A stretch of 20,000 nt of DNA from Chrysomallon squamiferum (taxonomy: Eukaryota > Mollusca > Gastropoda > Neomphalida > Peltospiridae). Under the pieces are notes generated by a model that saw only the letters and a list, made by a program, of their open reading frames with translations, ran no database searches and was not told the DNA's origin. Where the stretch lies: NCBI GenBank assembly GCA_012295275.1, contig CM022678.1, forward strand, positions 19,983,056 to 20,003,055. Reading direction: 5' to 3'. Below, piece after piece: positions 1-9,594 of this stretch (the stretch's first letter is position 1; every line of letters starts with the position of its first letter). Both the position numbers and the translations under genes were made by a program.

Positions 1-390
1 TCACATTTCCATTTGAAATATGTTGACTCGACACGTATTCTTCTTTCTTTACTAAATTAAATAATGTTTATTTTAATTACTGTTCCAGCTCGGCGAAACA
101 CGAACGGCATCAACAATACTCAGTATTTATGAGAATCTAACGTTCAAATGACACTGAAGGCCACACAAAGTTGTGATTATGTTTAACAAGCACCACGGTA
201 TCAGGTCATCCGTTTATCACAGACGTCTGCTTATTATTATTATTCATGAAGTATTCCGAAATGTGACACTCCCTTTTATGGATGGGTTAATTTGTTTGGT
301 CTTGTTAATGTGGTGTGGTTTTTTAGCAGGCACTCCTAGTGCCGACTGAGTGTCACCTGATCCGAGCCTAGACAAAACAGTATTAAACTA
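1..390. other. Upstream non-coding DNA, moderate GC, with short inverted repeats
   Basis: There is no open frame of note. The stretch is less A/T-rich than what follows. It holds a perfect 9-base inverted pair, GTGACACTC at 263-271 and GAGTGTCAC at 348-356, and a small hairpin GGCACT-CCT-AGTGCC at 329-343. A neighbouring gene could end to the left, but nothing here shows it. Confidence 0.5.
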
Positions 391-395
391 CAGAG

Positions 396-467
396 AATAA
401 AATAAAATAAAATAAAATAAAATACTACCACTGCTACCGCTATAATCATTTATTTTATTTTATTTTA
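396..467. repeat. ATAAA / TTTAT inverted microsatellite pair
   Basis: A run of ATAAA-type pentamers at 396-423 is followed, after a 24-base spacer, by the complementary TTTAT-type pentamers at 448-467. The two arms could form a stem of about 20 base pairs. Only A:T pairs are involved, so stability would be low. Confidence 0.75.
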
Positions 468-521
468 ATCTCTATCGTTTATAGGGAATAAAAAAAATAA
501 ACTGAAACAAGAATTATATTT

Positions 522-759
522 GCAGTAGTAATAGTAGTTCTCGTATTGGAAGTAAACTAGTCGAAACAGTGGTAATAGAAGTACTAGTAGTAGTTATAGT
601 ACTAAAAGTAGCGGTAGTAGTAGTAGAAGTAGTAATAATAGCAGAAGTATTTGCAGAGGCACTATTGGTGGTAGTAGCAGCAGTTGTAGTAGCAGCAGTT
701 GTAGTAGCAGCAGTTGTAGTAGCAGTAGTAACAATAGGGTGGTAGCAGTACTAGCAGAA
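522..759. repeat. Degenerate GTA/GCA trinucleotide tract with a 15-bp higher-order unit
   Basis: The region is built almost wholly from AGT, AGC and GTA triplets with interruptions. At 671-730 the triplets form a regular 15-bp unit, GTAGTAGCAGCAGTT, present in three exact copies (671, 686, 701) and one partial copy (716). No long open frame runs through the whole tract, so coding of a serine or valine/alanine repeat is unlikely. Confidence 0.85.
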
Positions 760-893
760 AAACGTAGAATGGGATTGTAATGTGCTTTGACTAAACAATG
801 TTAAAACTAATGATATCAAGAATACTGTTTAAATATATTATTAATAATAGCTGCATTAAATAAACTTTTATTTTAGCATTCAAAACTGATTCA

Positions 894-1017
894 ATTATTT
901 ATTTATTTATTTATAATGGGATATCTTGATATCTTACTGGATATCCACGTTCATATTGTTTATTAATAATTTACAAGTACAAAAAATTGTAATAAGTAAT
1001 CTACATTTATTTTATTT

Positions 1018-1057
<40 letters not shown>

Positions 1058-1340
1058 AATAAATAAAAATTAATAAATAATTAAATAATATAAATTTTTG
1101 AAAATAAATAATATTAATAATTATTATAATAATAAAAGAAAATGAAAAATTCAATAAAAATATAAACAGGTAAATTAATATATTAACATGCACACAAAAT
1201 AAATAAATAAATAATAATAATAATAATAAAAAATGATAAAATGAAAACTACCATAACAACAAAATAAACGAAACAAATACAAGAAAAATAAAACAAAAAA
1301 AGAAAAGGAATAGAAAAATTCGTAATATAATTATTATAAT
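894..1340. repeat. A/T-only block: ATTT repeats, 34-base A-run, AAAT and AAT microsatellites
   Basis: ATTT tetramers occur at 894-913. An uninterrupted run of 34 A spans 1022-1055 and passes into AAAT repeats. AAAT and AAT repeats recur at 1197-1230. From about 1010 to 1340 the plus strand is nearly pure adenine with some T and hardly any G or C, followed by a T-rich stretch to 1420. No gene is seen. The A-run could be an old retroposon tail, but no poly(A) signal or target duplication was found. Confidence 0.8.
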
Positions 1341-1520
1341 TTTATTATATAATTTTTTTTTCATTATGTTTATTATTATTTAAATTTTTAACAATTTTTT
1401 TTTTTTTTTCATTTTAGTTTCCATGTACTACGAGAATAACGTTTGTCATTATCTTAACATTTGAATGTGAAATAATTGTAAATGAAATTATTTCCCGTAT
1501 ACCGATACCATGAGAAAAAG

Positions 1521-1583
1521 CCGTGACGCTATTGGTTGTTATATAATGGCCTAAAACCATTCATGTCCTGTTGTGTGACGTCA
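1521..1583 (+). promoter_or_regulatory. Candidate distal promoter cluster (inverted CCAAT, TATATAA, full CRE)
   Basis: ATTGG (inverted CCAAT box) lies at 1531-1535, TATATAA at 1540-1546 and the full palindromic CRE TGACGTCA at 1576-1583; a further TGACG is at 1524-1528. They stand in a short GC-richer island (about 1495-1620) between very A/T-rich blocks, about 850 bases before the EXT1 ATG. A CRE downstream of the TATA-like box is not the usual order, so this may instead be an enhancer or chance. Confidence 0.25.
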
Positions 1584-2171
1584 CGCCATAAATGTCATCC
1601 GTATCTGGTGGATCATATTTATGTTTTATTTCATAGATTATTATTTAAAAACTAAAAAATATTGAAAATAATTTCAATACATACATAGAAATTTTATTTA
1701 TTAAAATTCCATCTGTAAATTAAAACTTTTTCTGTCGAAATCAAAACTTTTGAACAACACGATCCCCGATTAGAAACAGATTTTACGAAAGTGTGATCTT
1801 GCGGTGATTCCCACCAGTGAATGAAAGATAAAAATGACCCGGTGTAGACTCAAATAGTTCCGGCTAACAAAATATACTCGACTTGTATGATGATGTAACA
1901 AAATTACATACAACATTTTTCTGCAGTGCATTTGCAGGAATTCAGTAATATTCTGAACATGTAAATAAATAAATTTATAAATTCGTCTAAATGTCAGCAG
2001 ATACATAAATGCGTTTCAAGCAGAAAAACAAATATATAGAAGTTATAGTTATTCTGCAACTAATATAATACTTATTATTATTATTATTATTATTATTTTT
2101 AATTATTTTCTATTTTAAAACTTCTATTAGTGTTTTTATCAATATATATGTATTCTTAAATCTTTTTTAAA
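1584..2171. other. A/T-rich DNA upstream of EXT1, with a TTA microsatellite
   Basis: There is no supported gene; the 78-codon minus-strand frame at 1770-2006 has an A/T-driven composition and no recognisable domain. A TTA tract lies at 2072-2097. This stretch may be promoter or 5' untranslated sequence if the start site is at the distal cluster. Confidence 0.5.
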
Positions 2172-2427
2172 TTGAAAATAACAAATATTTTAAATTTAAG
2201 TAAACATATTAATAAATGTCAGCATTTTGCTATAGCCTTTATGACGTGTAACCCGGATCAACTTAACACAGGCTGCAAATATGTTATGCACCTGCTCTTG
2301 AACAAAGATGGCGACATGAAGTGTTTGTGTTATAAAGCGATGATAGAGTTTCCGGGATTTTCTCCGGGTTTAGGGGTGCAGTCAAAGAGCAGAATGACAC
2401 AAAGCTGTCGGTGATTATCAATGTTCG
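2172..2427 (+). other. Likely EXT1 5' untranslated region with upstream ORFs
   Basis: GC rises sharply from about 2235 compared with the A/T-rich DNA to the left. An 80-codon frame runs from ATG 2172 to TGA 2412-2414, out of frame with EXT1; a shorter in-frame start at 2316 gives 32 codons ending 13 bases before the EXT1 ATG. A second upstream ATG at 2421 opens a 28-codon frame that overlaps the EXT1 start and stops at 2505-2507. An ATG at 2308 is followed by only two more codons before TGA. The EXT1 ATG itself has T at -3 and C at +4, a weak context. The predicted upstream peptides resemble nothing I know and are probably not conserved proteins. The true transcription start and any non-coding first exon are unknown. 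Confidence 0.45.
2242..2336 (+). promoter_or_regulatory. Candidate proximal promoter of EXT1 (CRE half-site, YY1-like site, TATAAA)
   Basis: TGACGTG at 2242-2248 is a CRE/ATF half-site. AAGATGGCGAC at 2305-2315 matches the YY1 consensus AANATGGCGNC, which in animal promoters often sits just downstream of the start site; it also matches 10 of 12 positions of the TISU initiator element. TATAAA occurs at 2331-2336. These lie 90-190 bases before the EXT1 ATG at the boundary where GC rises. The motifs are seen; their use as a promoter is inferred, and YY1 and TATA would imply different start points. Confidence 0.35.
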
Positions 2428-3323
2428 ATGCAGGCCATAAAGCGGTACATTCTGGTGTCCATCTGCGGAATATTAATCCTCATCGGTTACCTACGGTTCT
2501 TTCATAGACACCAGCATGCTTTCCCATTGGGCACCAGAAGCGAACGACAGGTCTTCCTCAGTTCTGCCGAGTTCGAAAGTTTTTCCGAGGATTATATTTT
2601 ATCACCAAGAAACAGGAGGGAGACGACATCACAGAACAAAAAATCGCGATGTCGAATGGAGACGTGTTTTGATTTTAGCTTGTGTAAAAAAGGATTTAAA
2701 GTTTTCGTTTATCCGCGAGATAACGCGCTCCATGTTTCCACAACGTACTCTAAAATACTTACATCGTTCCAGGAGTCGAGATATTACACCTCGGACCCCA
2801 GCGAGGCCTGCATATTTATTCCCTCAGTAGATACACTGGATCAAGATGTTTTGAGTCAGGATTATATTCTAGATGTACAAACTAAACTTCATAATCTGCC
2901 ATATTGGAATAATGGCAAAAATCACATAATATTTAACATGTATTCTGGGACGTGGCCAGACTATATAGAAACCATTGGCTTTGATATTGGAGAAGCAATG
3001 TTAGCAAAAGCTAGTTTTTCTATTGGGCGATACAGACCAGGTTTTGATATTTCTTTCCCACTGTTTGCCAAAGATCACCCCCAAAAAGGTGGCGAAAGGG
3101 GCTACTTAACTTATTCTTCAAATAATATACCATCCTCCAGACACTACTTACTTGCTTTTAAAGGTAAACGCTATTTGACAGGAATAGGTTCAGAGACCAG
3201 GAATTCCTTGTATCATATTCACAATTCTAAGGATATTGTTTTGTTGACTACCTGTAAACACGGAAAAGGCTGGCAAAAGAAAAAAGATGTAAGATGTGAA
3301 AAGGATAATGCTGAATTTGACAA
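2428..3323 (+). CDS. EXT1: Exostosin-1 (EXT1), first coding exon, N-terminal 298 codons plus 2 bases
   Basis: EXT1 is a Golgi/ER type II membrane glycosyltransferase that with EXT2 polymerises the alternating GlcA-GlcNAc chain of heparan sulfate. Seen here: start MQAIKRY, almost identical to human MQAKKRY, which fixes the start; a single hydrophobic anchor at about residues 7-24; a variable basic stem to about residue 70; the conserved CRMETCFDFSLC block (75-86); then the start of the GT47 exostosin domain from KVFVYP (91-96) with NNGKNHIIFN, YSGTWPDY, GFDIGEAMLAKAS, KGKRYLTGIG and VLLTTCKHGK. Six cysteines (75, 80, 86, 128, 276, 290) keep the spacing of human cysteines that I recall as disulfide-bonded. 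Arg258 aligns with human Arg280, a residue altered in multiple exostoses. The exon ends at a GTAAGA donor (from 3324) in phase 2; reading on gives AAG then stop TAA. Human exon 1 also ends in phase 2 at the same alignment point. The catalytic C-terminal half (GT64) and the rest of GT47 lie beyond the window. Paralogues EXT2 and EXTL3 fit much less well. Confidence 0.96.
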
Positions 3324-3363
3324 GTAAGACATTTTCTAAACAAAATACATGCTTTTTTTTTAT

Positions 3364-3420
3364 TACTGTATATATATATATATATATATCATGTATATAA
3401 TGTATATAATATATATCATG
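3364..3420. repeat. TA microsatellite, compound
   Basis: Eleven or so TA units (3368-3389) followed by irregular TATATCATG and TATAATG units, 40 bases into intron 1. Confidence 0.9.
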
Positions 3421-3734
3421 TCTGTTATTTTTTAGCTTTAGTCCAATAATAATATTGGAAAATTAATCCTGTTTTCACCTGCTTTTGAAAATAACCTGCA
3501 AGTCAAATTCTAAGAAGAAAAAAATTAAAAAGTGGTTATCTACCAGTTAAGCATTAGTGTGTGTGATATAATTTACTAGTTTTTCTAGATAAAATGTGGA
3601 AAACAATATATAGGATTTTCAAAACCAGGCAGAATGTTTTTTTTCAATTAACTCTTTATTATTTTACTAGTATTAAAATAAAAACTTTTTTAATGTAACA
3701 AAATGTTTGTGTGTATATAGAACGTACTAAGGTA

Positions 3735-4165
3735 AGTGAAAATATGGAACATTTTATCTGTTAAAATGTCTTTAATGTACTGTCTGTTGCTGTCATATAG
3801 ATAAACAGAAAAATATGAAATATTTGTGACTAGTATCTTTATTATGTTTATCTATCTATATATATATCATGTCTATTTAACAATATATATAAAAACATAC
3901 CTATATATATATATATAAAACATAAAAGACTTTTTTTTAAATATCTATAATGTATTGGTACCACTATATTAGCTTATTTAGTTATTGTATCAAGAAAAAA
4001 TATGAAACATTTGTAGCTACTAAAGTGTCTTGTTTAACTGTACTGAAGGGAAATATGAAATAACTGTAACTATTACTAAAACGTCATGATAATTGTACAG
4101 CAGATAAATATAAAATATATAAAAAAAATATTTGTATCAATTAAAGGGCCTGTGTAATTGTACCG
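3735..4165. repeat. Degenerate minisatellite, unit about 53 bp
   Basis: The pattern AAATATGAAAYATTTGTARC - CTACTAAARTGTC - TAAYTGTACTG recurs with its TATGAAA-like core at 3743, 3814, 4001, 4054 and 4109. Spacings of the last three are 53 and 55 bases; the first two are diverged and separated from the rest by TA repeats (3855-3925). The array must be old, because copies differ at many positions. Confidence 0.65.
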
Positions 4166-4360
4166 GTTGTAGCAGTTGCCACATATGACCCAGTGATCTC
4201 CATTACTGTGTAATAATATGCGACTGAGCAGTCAATTGAGCATGGCGGTGTAGCAGCTGTAGTTTCACAGCAGCGTGGTGCATAATTGTGTTTATGATTA
4301 CCTTTACACAATCAAGTCATTATTTAACACCTTCAGTAAATATGAGAAATAAATAAATAC

Positions 4361-4411
4361 ATTTATATGTATATGTATATGTGTGTGAGTGTATGTGTAT
4401 ATATATATATT
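4361..4411. repeat. TATATG / GTGTATG compound microsatellite
   Basis: TATATG hexamers pass into GT-rich and then TA units, ending directly at the left edge of the dispersed repeat at 4412. Confidence 0.85.
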
Positions 4412-4566
4412 ATGAAAGATGGAGAGATGGACACAGTGGGTGCATTTGACTTAAAAGCAACAGCAGTTTAATGATTGATATATTTATTAAAATTTATAAT
4501 AGATATTTTGTAACAGTAAACAGTGATTATAGCAGAAGGGCATAGATGTATTTGATAACCATATCA
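4412..4566 (+). repeat. Dispersed repeat, copy 1 (about 155 bp)
   Basis: This segment aligns over its whole length with 11736-11892 in the same orientation, at roughly 85% identity by eye with only one to three small gaps. Shared landmarks are CAGTGGGTGCATTTGAC, TTGTAACAGTAAACAGTGAT and TTTGATAACCATA. It is flanked by microsatellites on both sides (4361-4411 and 4563-4635). No coding capacity, terminal inverted repeat or clear target duplication was found. It may be a short interspersed or non-autonomous element of unknown class. Confidence 0.75.
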
Positions 4567-4635
4567 CACATACATACACATATACATATTTTACACACAC
4601 ACACACATTTATATATATATACACACACACACCCA
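4563..4635. repeat. CATA / CA / TA compound microsatellite
   Basis: CATACA units, then CA and TA runs, immediately following the dispersed repeat. Confidence 0.9.
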
Positions 4636-5600
4636 AACATATATACATTCCCCCTTATTAATGAAGTACACTTCAAACACTTCAGCAGTGTATGGTTAAA
4701 GATAACATTTTGAACATCAAAAAAAAAAAATTTGTTTCCTTATATGTGCACATGCACACATACAGAAATATAATTCCGTTATTATTGAATTAATCTAAAA
4801 ACAATTTTAATTAAACAGTTTTAAATTATTTATTAATGGAATCTGTGTATATGCCAATTTGAAAAAAAAATTGAAGAATGATTTGGCTTGGAATATCCTT
4901 TTGGTTTTGCATGTTTGTAGTTTAATAAAAATAATTCTGTTTTTCATAATATTAAAATTGATCAGATATGACTTGGTATATAAATAATTCTATAATTTAT
5001 TATAATTTATCAACTAAAAATATCAATATTGTTGATAACAATGCACCGATTATAAAATAATAACAACAGAAATATCGAACTCGGACATGCAACCTCATGA
5101 TTTCTATTGTGTATTAATTTGATATTCCCTGTGGTACCAATACTTTGCTAGTTAGATCAAAGCTTGGTGGAGGCAGTTGGCGTGACCTAGCTTTCACCAG
5201 CCATTAATACTGAACTGGTTATGACTGTTAACAAGCCATATTTGCATTGAGTGTTTTAATTCAATAATAAACTGATTCAATTTGCTCTTGATTGAATTGC
5301 ATTCGCATCGAACTTTTGACACAATGACGAATTAAATTACGTTGGGAGCATTTGTTTCTTTGTTGTCGTGTTCACTTTATATTTGTGGTGACATTGTTAC
5401 TTGTTTTGAAAATGTAAAATATTGGATAAAACCAAAATAAATTTCAATATTGTTATGCTTAAATGGAGTCCTTTACTGATTTGGTTTTATTCTTAGATTG
5501 ATTCATTCTTGCTGGGTTTTTTTTTTTATAGAATCTTTGTCAGATGTTCTAAATTCTATGAAGATTTTCTTGCTTTTTTTAAAATTATTTTTTAAAATGT
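4636..5600. other. Intronic DNA without recognisable feature
   Basis: A/T-rich, with short A-runs at about 4719-4730 and 4862-4869. A slightly GC-richer patch lies at about 5150-5240. No gene or repeat family was recognised. Confidence 0.5.
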
Positions 5601-5607
5601 ACTATAT

Positions 5608-5872
5608 GTCTTCAATCTCTACCTTATAAAAAAAACTGAATTGTTCAGTAAATTTGGTTTTAATAATACATTGATATGTATTACACATAGGAATTGGTTT
5701 TTCATGTTGTAACGGCCATCAGGTTTCAATTAATAGTCTTCAATTTCTACCTTATAAAAAAACCCCACCTGAACTGTTTAGTAATACATTATTTATCTAT
5801 TCATTTATTTTTTTGTTTTGTTATTTAATACATGTATTGTTACACTTGGACCATTGTCATAGGAATTGCTTG
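5608..5872. repeat. Diverged tandem duplication, offset 128 bp
   Basis: GTCTTCAATCTCTACCTTAT followed by an A-run, GAA(C)TGTT(T/C)AGTA and TAATACATT begins at 5608 and again at 5736. Both copies continue to a match containing CATAGGAATTG (about 5686 and 5859). The second copy is longer because of T-rich insertions. Confidence 0.7.
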
Positions 5873-6144
5873 CTGGCTTTCAACAGTTCTTTTTTCTGTT
5901 GTAATTCCTGTGCTCGACTTCTGGCATTTTACAACTGTCACATCAGAAAACCCAGTTGACTGAAACTGATTGTGTTTGACAGTTAGCCCATCAATAAAAT
6001 ATAGCCCAGTTGTAAAATGGTCACCTCATGTGTTGGTTAGACTTGGACCAAGAACAGCTGGTGGCCCAGTGAGGCAGTTTTCTTCAGTTGGATCGAAGTA
6101 TTAAAGTAATGACATTTGTATTTCCATCTTTAGTAACCATTTTT

Positions 6145-6302
6145 TACATATAGAGATATACACATTCATAGATACATACAAACACACAGCCATTCATACA
6201 TACATACTTACATATACACATACATTCATACACGCACATATACATACATATATAAATATGTGTGTGTGTGGTGTGTACAGGAATGTATACACATACAAAC
6301 AA
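6145..6302. repeat. CATA/CACA microsatellite with a GT block
   Basis: Irregular CATACA, CATTCATA and CACATA units end in a short TGTGTGTGTG block (about 6258-6270) and then CATACAAAC. The CA-rich and GT-rich parts are complementary and could pair. The 63-codon minus-strand frame through it is only repeat translation. Confidence 0.85.
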
Positions 6303-6775
6303 AAGTTCCGCATCACTAAATGTATTGGCTTTCAAATGAAACCCTTATTTGATGAATTTGATGAGCACTCAACTGTCAGTGTCAAAAAAATAAAAAAAAA
6401 TGTAATAATAAAATTAAAATTACTGTAACTGAGTATGACATAAAACTTTTTATTCCCTTTTATTATTATTTTTTTAACACAGTCTGTTTCAGTTTTTGTT
6501 AATAATAAAAAAAATAAAAGGAAAATGACTGACCTTTTCCTGCTGCGAAATTAGGATAATTACTTACGATTATTCGTTAGTTATTATTAATAATTTATCA
6601 AGGACAAGCTAATGATGATGTGAAATGTTTGTGGACTGGCATTTACTTGGAGAGCAACATGTGCAATTAAGAAAATTACCATCGTAAAATATCAATTAAT
6701 AAAAAATAAAAATAAAAGTCTTAATAAACCAAAATAAAGTTAAAGTTAAAGTTCATGTTTGTAAGTCTGGACTGA

Positions 6776-6776
<1 letters not shown>

Positions 6777-6827
<51 letters not shown>
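6777..6827. repeat. (TA)n(GA)n microsatellite
   Basis: About seven TA units pass directly into about 18 uninterrupted GA units. Pure GA tracts can adopt triplex structure. Confidence 0.95.
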
Positions 6828-6829
<2 letters not shown>

Positions 6830-6991
6830 AAAAACAATAATAATAAACAAGAATAATATAAAGCAAAAATTAACATTGAAACTGTCAAAAACTTTTCATA
6901 CTATTGCTTATAACTATGGGTTATTTTAGAAGCCTACACTGTTAATTACTATTTACTGTTTTGTTGTGTGTGAATATATAAGCATAGTGTG

Positions 6992-7023
<32 letters not shown>

Positions 7024-8185
7024 CTGATTATTATATTTCAAGTATTTATCACAGCAGTTTGCACTTAGAGAACTCTTGATGTCAGTTTTGTCAAGTTAAA
7101 GAACTTTGGCTACAATTTAGACAACTCTATTACTTATTATTTCCGTGACTACGAAATTTAGTGAGATCTTTATGAAAACATCAATGTAGCAGCACAGGTG
7201 TCAAATTAAAAACAATAAAATGCTGAGCAGGTTGTCAAATTCAATCAATAACACAGGTTAGATACAGTCGTTAATTGGCACTCAAGGGGAAAGTGAGTAA
7301 TTAATTGGACACTTAATGATTACAGGGTGACACATGCCTGCTGTGAGTATTCAGCAGCTGATATTGGAAGCATTTGTCTTAATTTGATATTCATTAATCT
7401 GCTCATGAATATATTTCTGTTTGTGAATGTAATGTAAAATTTGGAAGCATTAACATAATTACACATGCACATGAACACACACATGCACAGACACATGCAC
7501 GTTTACCCAGATATTTGATTGCCAGTATTTGTTGTTTAAGCTATGGATATCATTAAACATTTATTTATTTTATACTTGTAATAAATGATATAGCTTTATT
7601 TCATTTTATTACAGATAAATAATAAAAAAATAATGAAAAAATAAAAAATACAAGAAGAAAACCTACATTAAAATCTGCATGTCCCCATTTCCCCCAGAGA
7701 GCAAACAAGATGAAAGAAAAATTTAGAAAAATGTAATTTAGAAAATGACAGCATATTTAAAAAAAAAAAAAATTACATTATTCCTCTTTTGATTGTTTTA
7801 CAATAAAAGTGAATTAAATTTACACCAAGTAATCATGCATACAATACAAGAGCTTTACTTTAATTATCATTAATCATGAAATACAGGTAACTTATTTTAA
7901 CAACAGCTAGCCATGCATACAGTATATGTGACTGATTTATGTTCATACCATATACAATACACAAGCCTCAAGTGACACTAACTATTCACTGTAAATGTCA
8001 TACCCTTTATGACTGTGCATACTGAAACTCACTGAGCTGCCTTTAACATTCATTTTATTAGTCTTATTCTTTCACACTGTCACACTGGGAATCAGGGTTT
8101 TTAATGTAAATTAATAAATTGGGACATTTTCCAGATCTGTAGCAGTTCATGGAGTCTGTGGACTGCGGTGCATCTGCTGAAGATT
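6828..8185. other. Intronic DNA, mostly unremarkable, with a TA tract
   Basis: A TA microsatellite sits at 6999-7023, a short CA/CATGCACA patch at about 7464-7500 and an A-run at 7761-7772. The rest is A/T-rich single-copy-looking sequence without a frame, RNA gene or repeat that I can recognise. Confidence 0.5.
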
Positions 8186-8218
8186 TTATATATATATATC
8201 TACATATACATATATATA

Positions 8219-8255
<37 letters not shown>

Positions 8256-8260
8256 TATTT
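8186..8260. repeat. TA / TACATA / (TTA)n compound microsatellite
   Basis: TA units, TACATA units and then about 11 TTA units in a row. Confidence 0.95.
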
Positions 8261-9594
8261 TGTTAAAATATTTTTAAGGCAGTTCCCATGACTTGCCAAT
8301 AAGGCTTGTTTAACTGTGTGAACGTGCTTGTAAATCAGCCATGGTATTCGTTTTTTTATTTCTACTTTCGAGTTAAATATTTAAAAAAAAAGAAAAAAAA
8401 AAGAAAAAAAATACCTCTATAATACTTTCAAGAAACTTAAGAGTTAAATCTTTTCAAAAGACCAGTTAATCATTGTTTTATGTTGGCACAGTTGCAGATT
8501 ATGGAAACCATCTTTCATCACATTATTTATAAGCATTGTCTCTTATAAGCTTTAGCATACCTATTGCACCAGAAATGTCAAGAAAGATGTTTTTGGACTT
8601 TAAATATAGTTATATACAGTCTGGTTTAGTGTAATTTCTTTTCTTCAATACTTAATATTTAACTGACTTCATTTTTTGCTCTTTTTTTTTTTTCTGTAAT
8701 AATAATATCATTTTTAAAAATAGTGTAGAAAATGAGTCACTGTTTCTACAGATTAAAGTTTTGATTATGCAGCAGACCAAAAAAAAAAAACTGTTTATAA
8801 AATAAATACTAGAACACTTGGAGAAAGTTCTTAGATTAATTGACCTGTAGTTGTTAAGTACTTACATCCTAGATCAAATATCAAAGAAGCTAAATTACAG
8901 TACATTCCTGTACCAATCCCTTGCATTTAGAGCTTAGACCTCATTGCACTAATAACTGTAGGCAGTGGGTATATCTCAGACAGGGAATCATATTTTTATA
9001 CCCATACTCTATATATATATTCTTTTCTGTCTGTAGGCATTCTTAAAAAAGCTGACAAAAAAAAAAAAAAAATCTGTTTTAATTTATAGACCTGCAAAGC
9101 TTTTAACCTGAAGGTATTGCTCTATAGATTCTTTTTCTTTTAGTTTCAGGCACATCTGCATACCATACAGCAATCGTCTTATAAAAACAATAGGTGTGTG
9201 TGTGTGCATTCGACAATATTTTAATTAAAAAACCACAGTTTATAATGCTGAAGTTACCAATACACTTTTTCCCCACAGTAATGGTACTGTTATATATATC
9301 TATCAGTTTGGAAGCTTCTCAGTACTGCCTACATGCATCTGATAATATTGTAGTTTGGGCATAGCTTGTTGTGTTGAAATTACCCACAAGCATGCCTGTG
9401 AAGTTGACATAATTGTCCTGTCTCTCCACCTGATTCAAATTTAGCACTAACTGCATGCAGCTGCAGTGGGACTCTGTGAAACAAGACAGGGCAGAGTACA
9501 CAGGCAGTGTTTACTTTGACTAATTCTGTAAACTGTACAACCAGACCCACATAAAAGAATACATAGACTTACTGTGTCTTAGCCACAGGGTAGA
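8261..9594. other. Intronic DNA, A/T-rich, no supported gene
   Basis: It contains A-rich interrupted runs at 8382-8411, 8780-8790 and 9057-9072 and a T-run at about 8682-8693. The part at 9310-9510 is somewhat GC-richer and holds a 60-codon minus-strand frame (9319-9501) with a weak resemblance to an endonuclease motif, discussed under rejected items. Confidence 0.5.

Noticed and set aside
1022-1055. 34-base A-run as a retroposon tail
   Set aside because: It sits inside hundreds of bases of A/T simple sequence, so no element body or signal can be separated from background.
1770-2006. 78-codon minus-strand frame upstream of EXT1
   Set aside because: The composition follows A/T-rich DNA (many Y, F, I, L, H), with no domain and no promoter evidence.
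2516-2830. 104-codon plus-strand frame inside the EXT1 exon
   Set aside because: It lies in another frame over strongly conserved EXT1 codons and its protein has no known likeness; it is a shadow of the real gene.
4160-4290. Possible tRNA-derived SINE in a GC-richer patch
   Set aside because: I could not find a convincing A box and B box pair or a cloverleaf.
9319-9501. 60-codon minus-strand frame with VGNFN, reminiscent of the GDFN motif of retrotransposon endonucleases
   Set aside because: The key aspartate is missing, the frame is short, and translation past the stop does not continue like an endonuclease. It needs a translated search before any claim.
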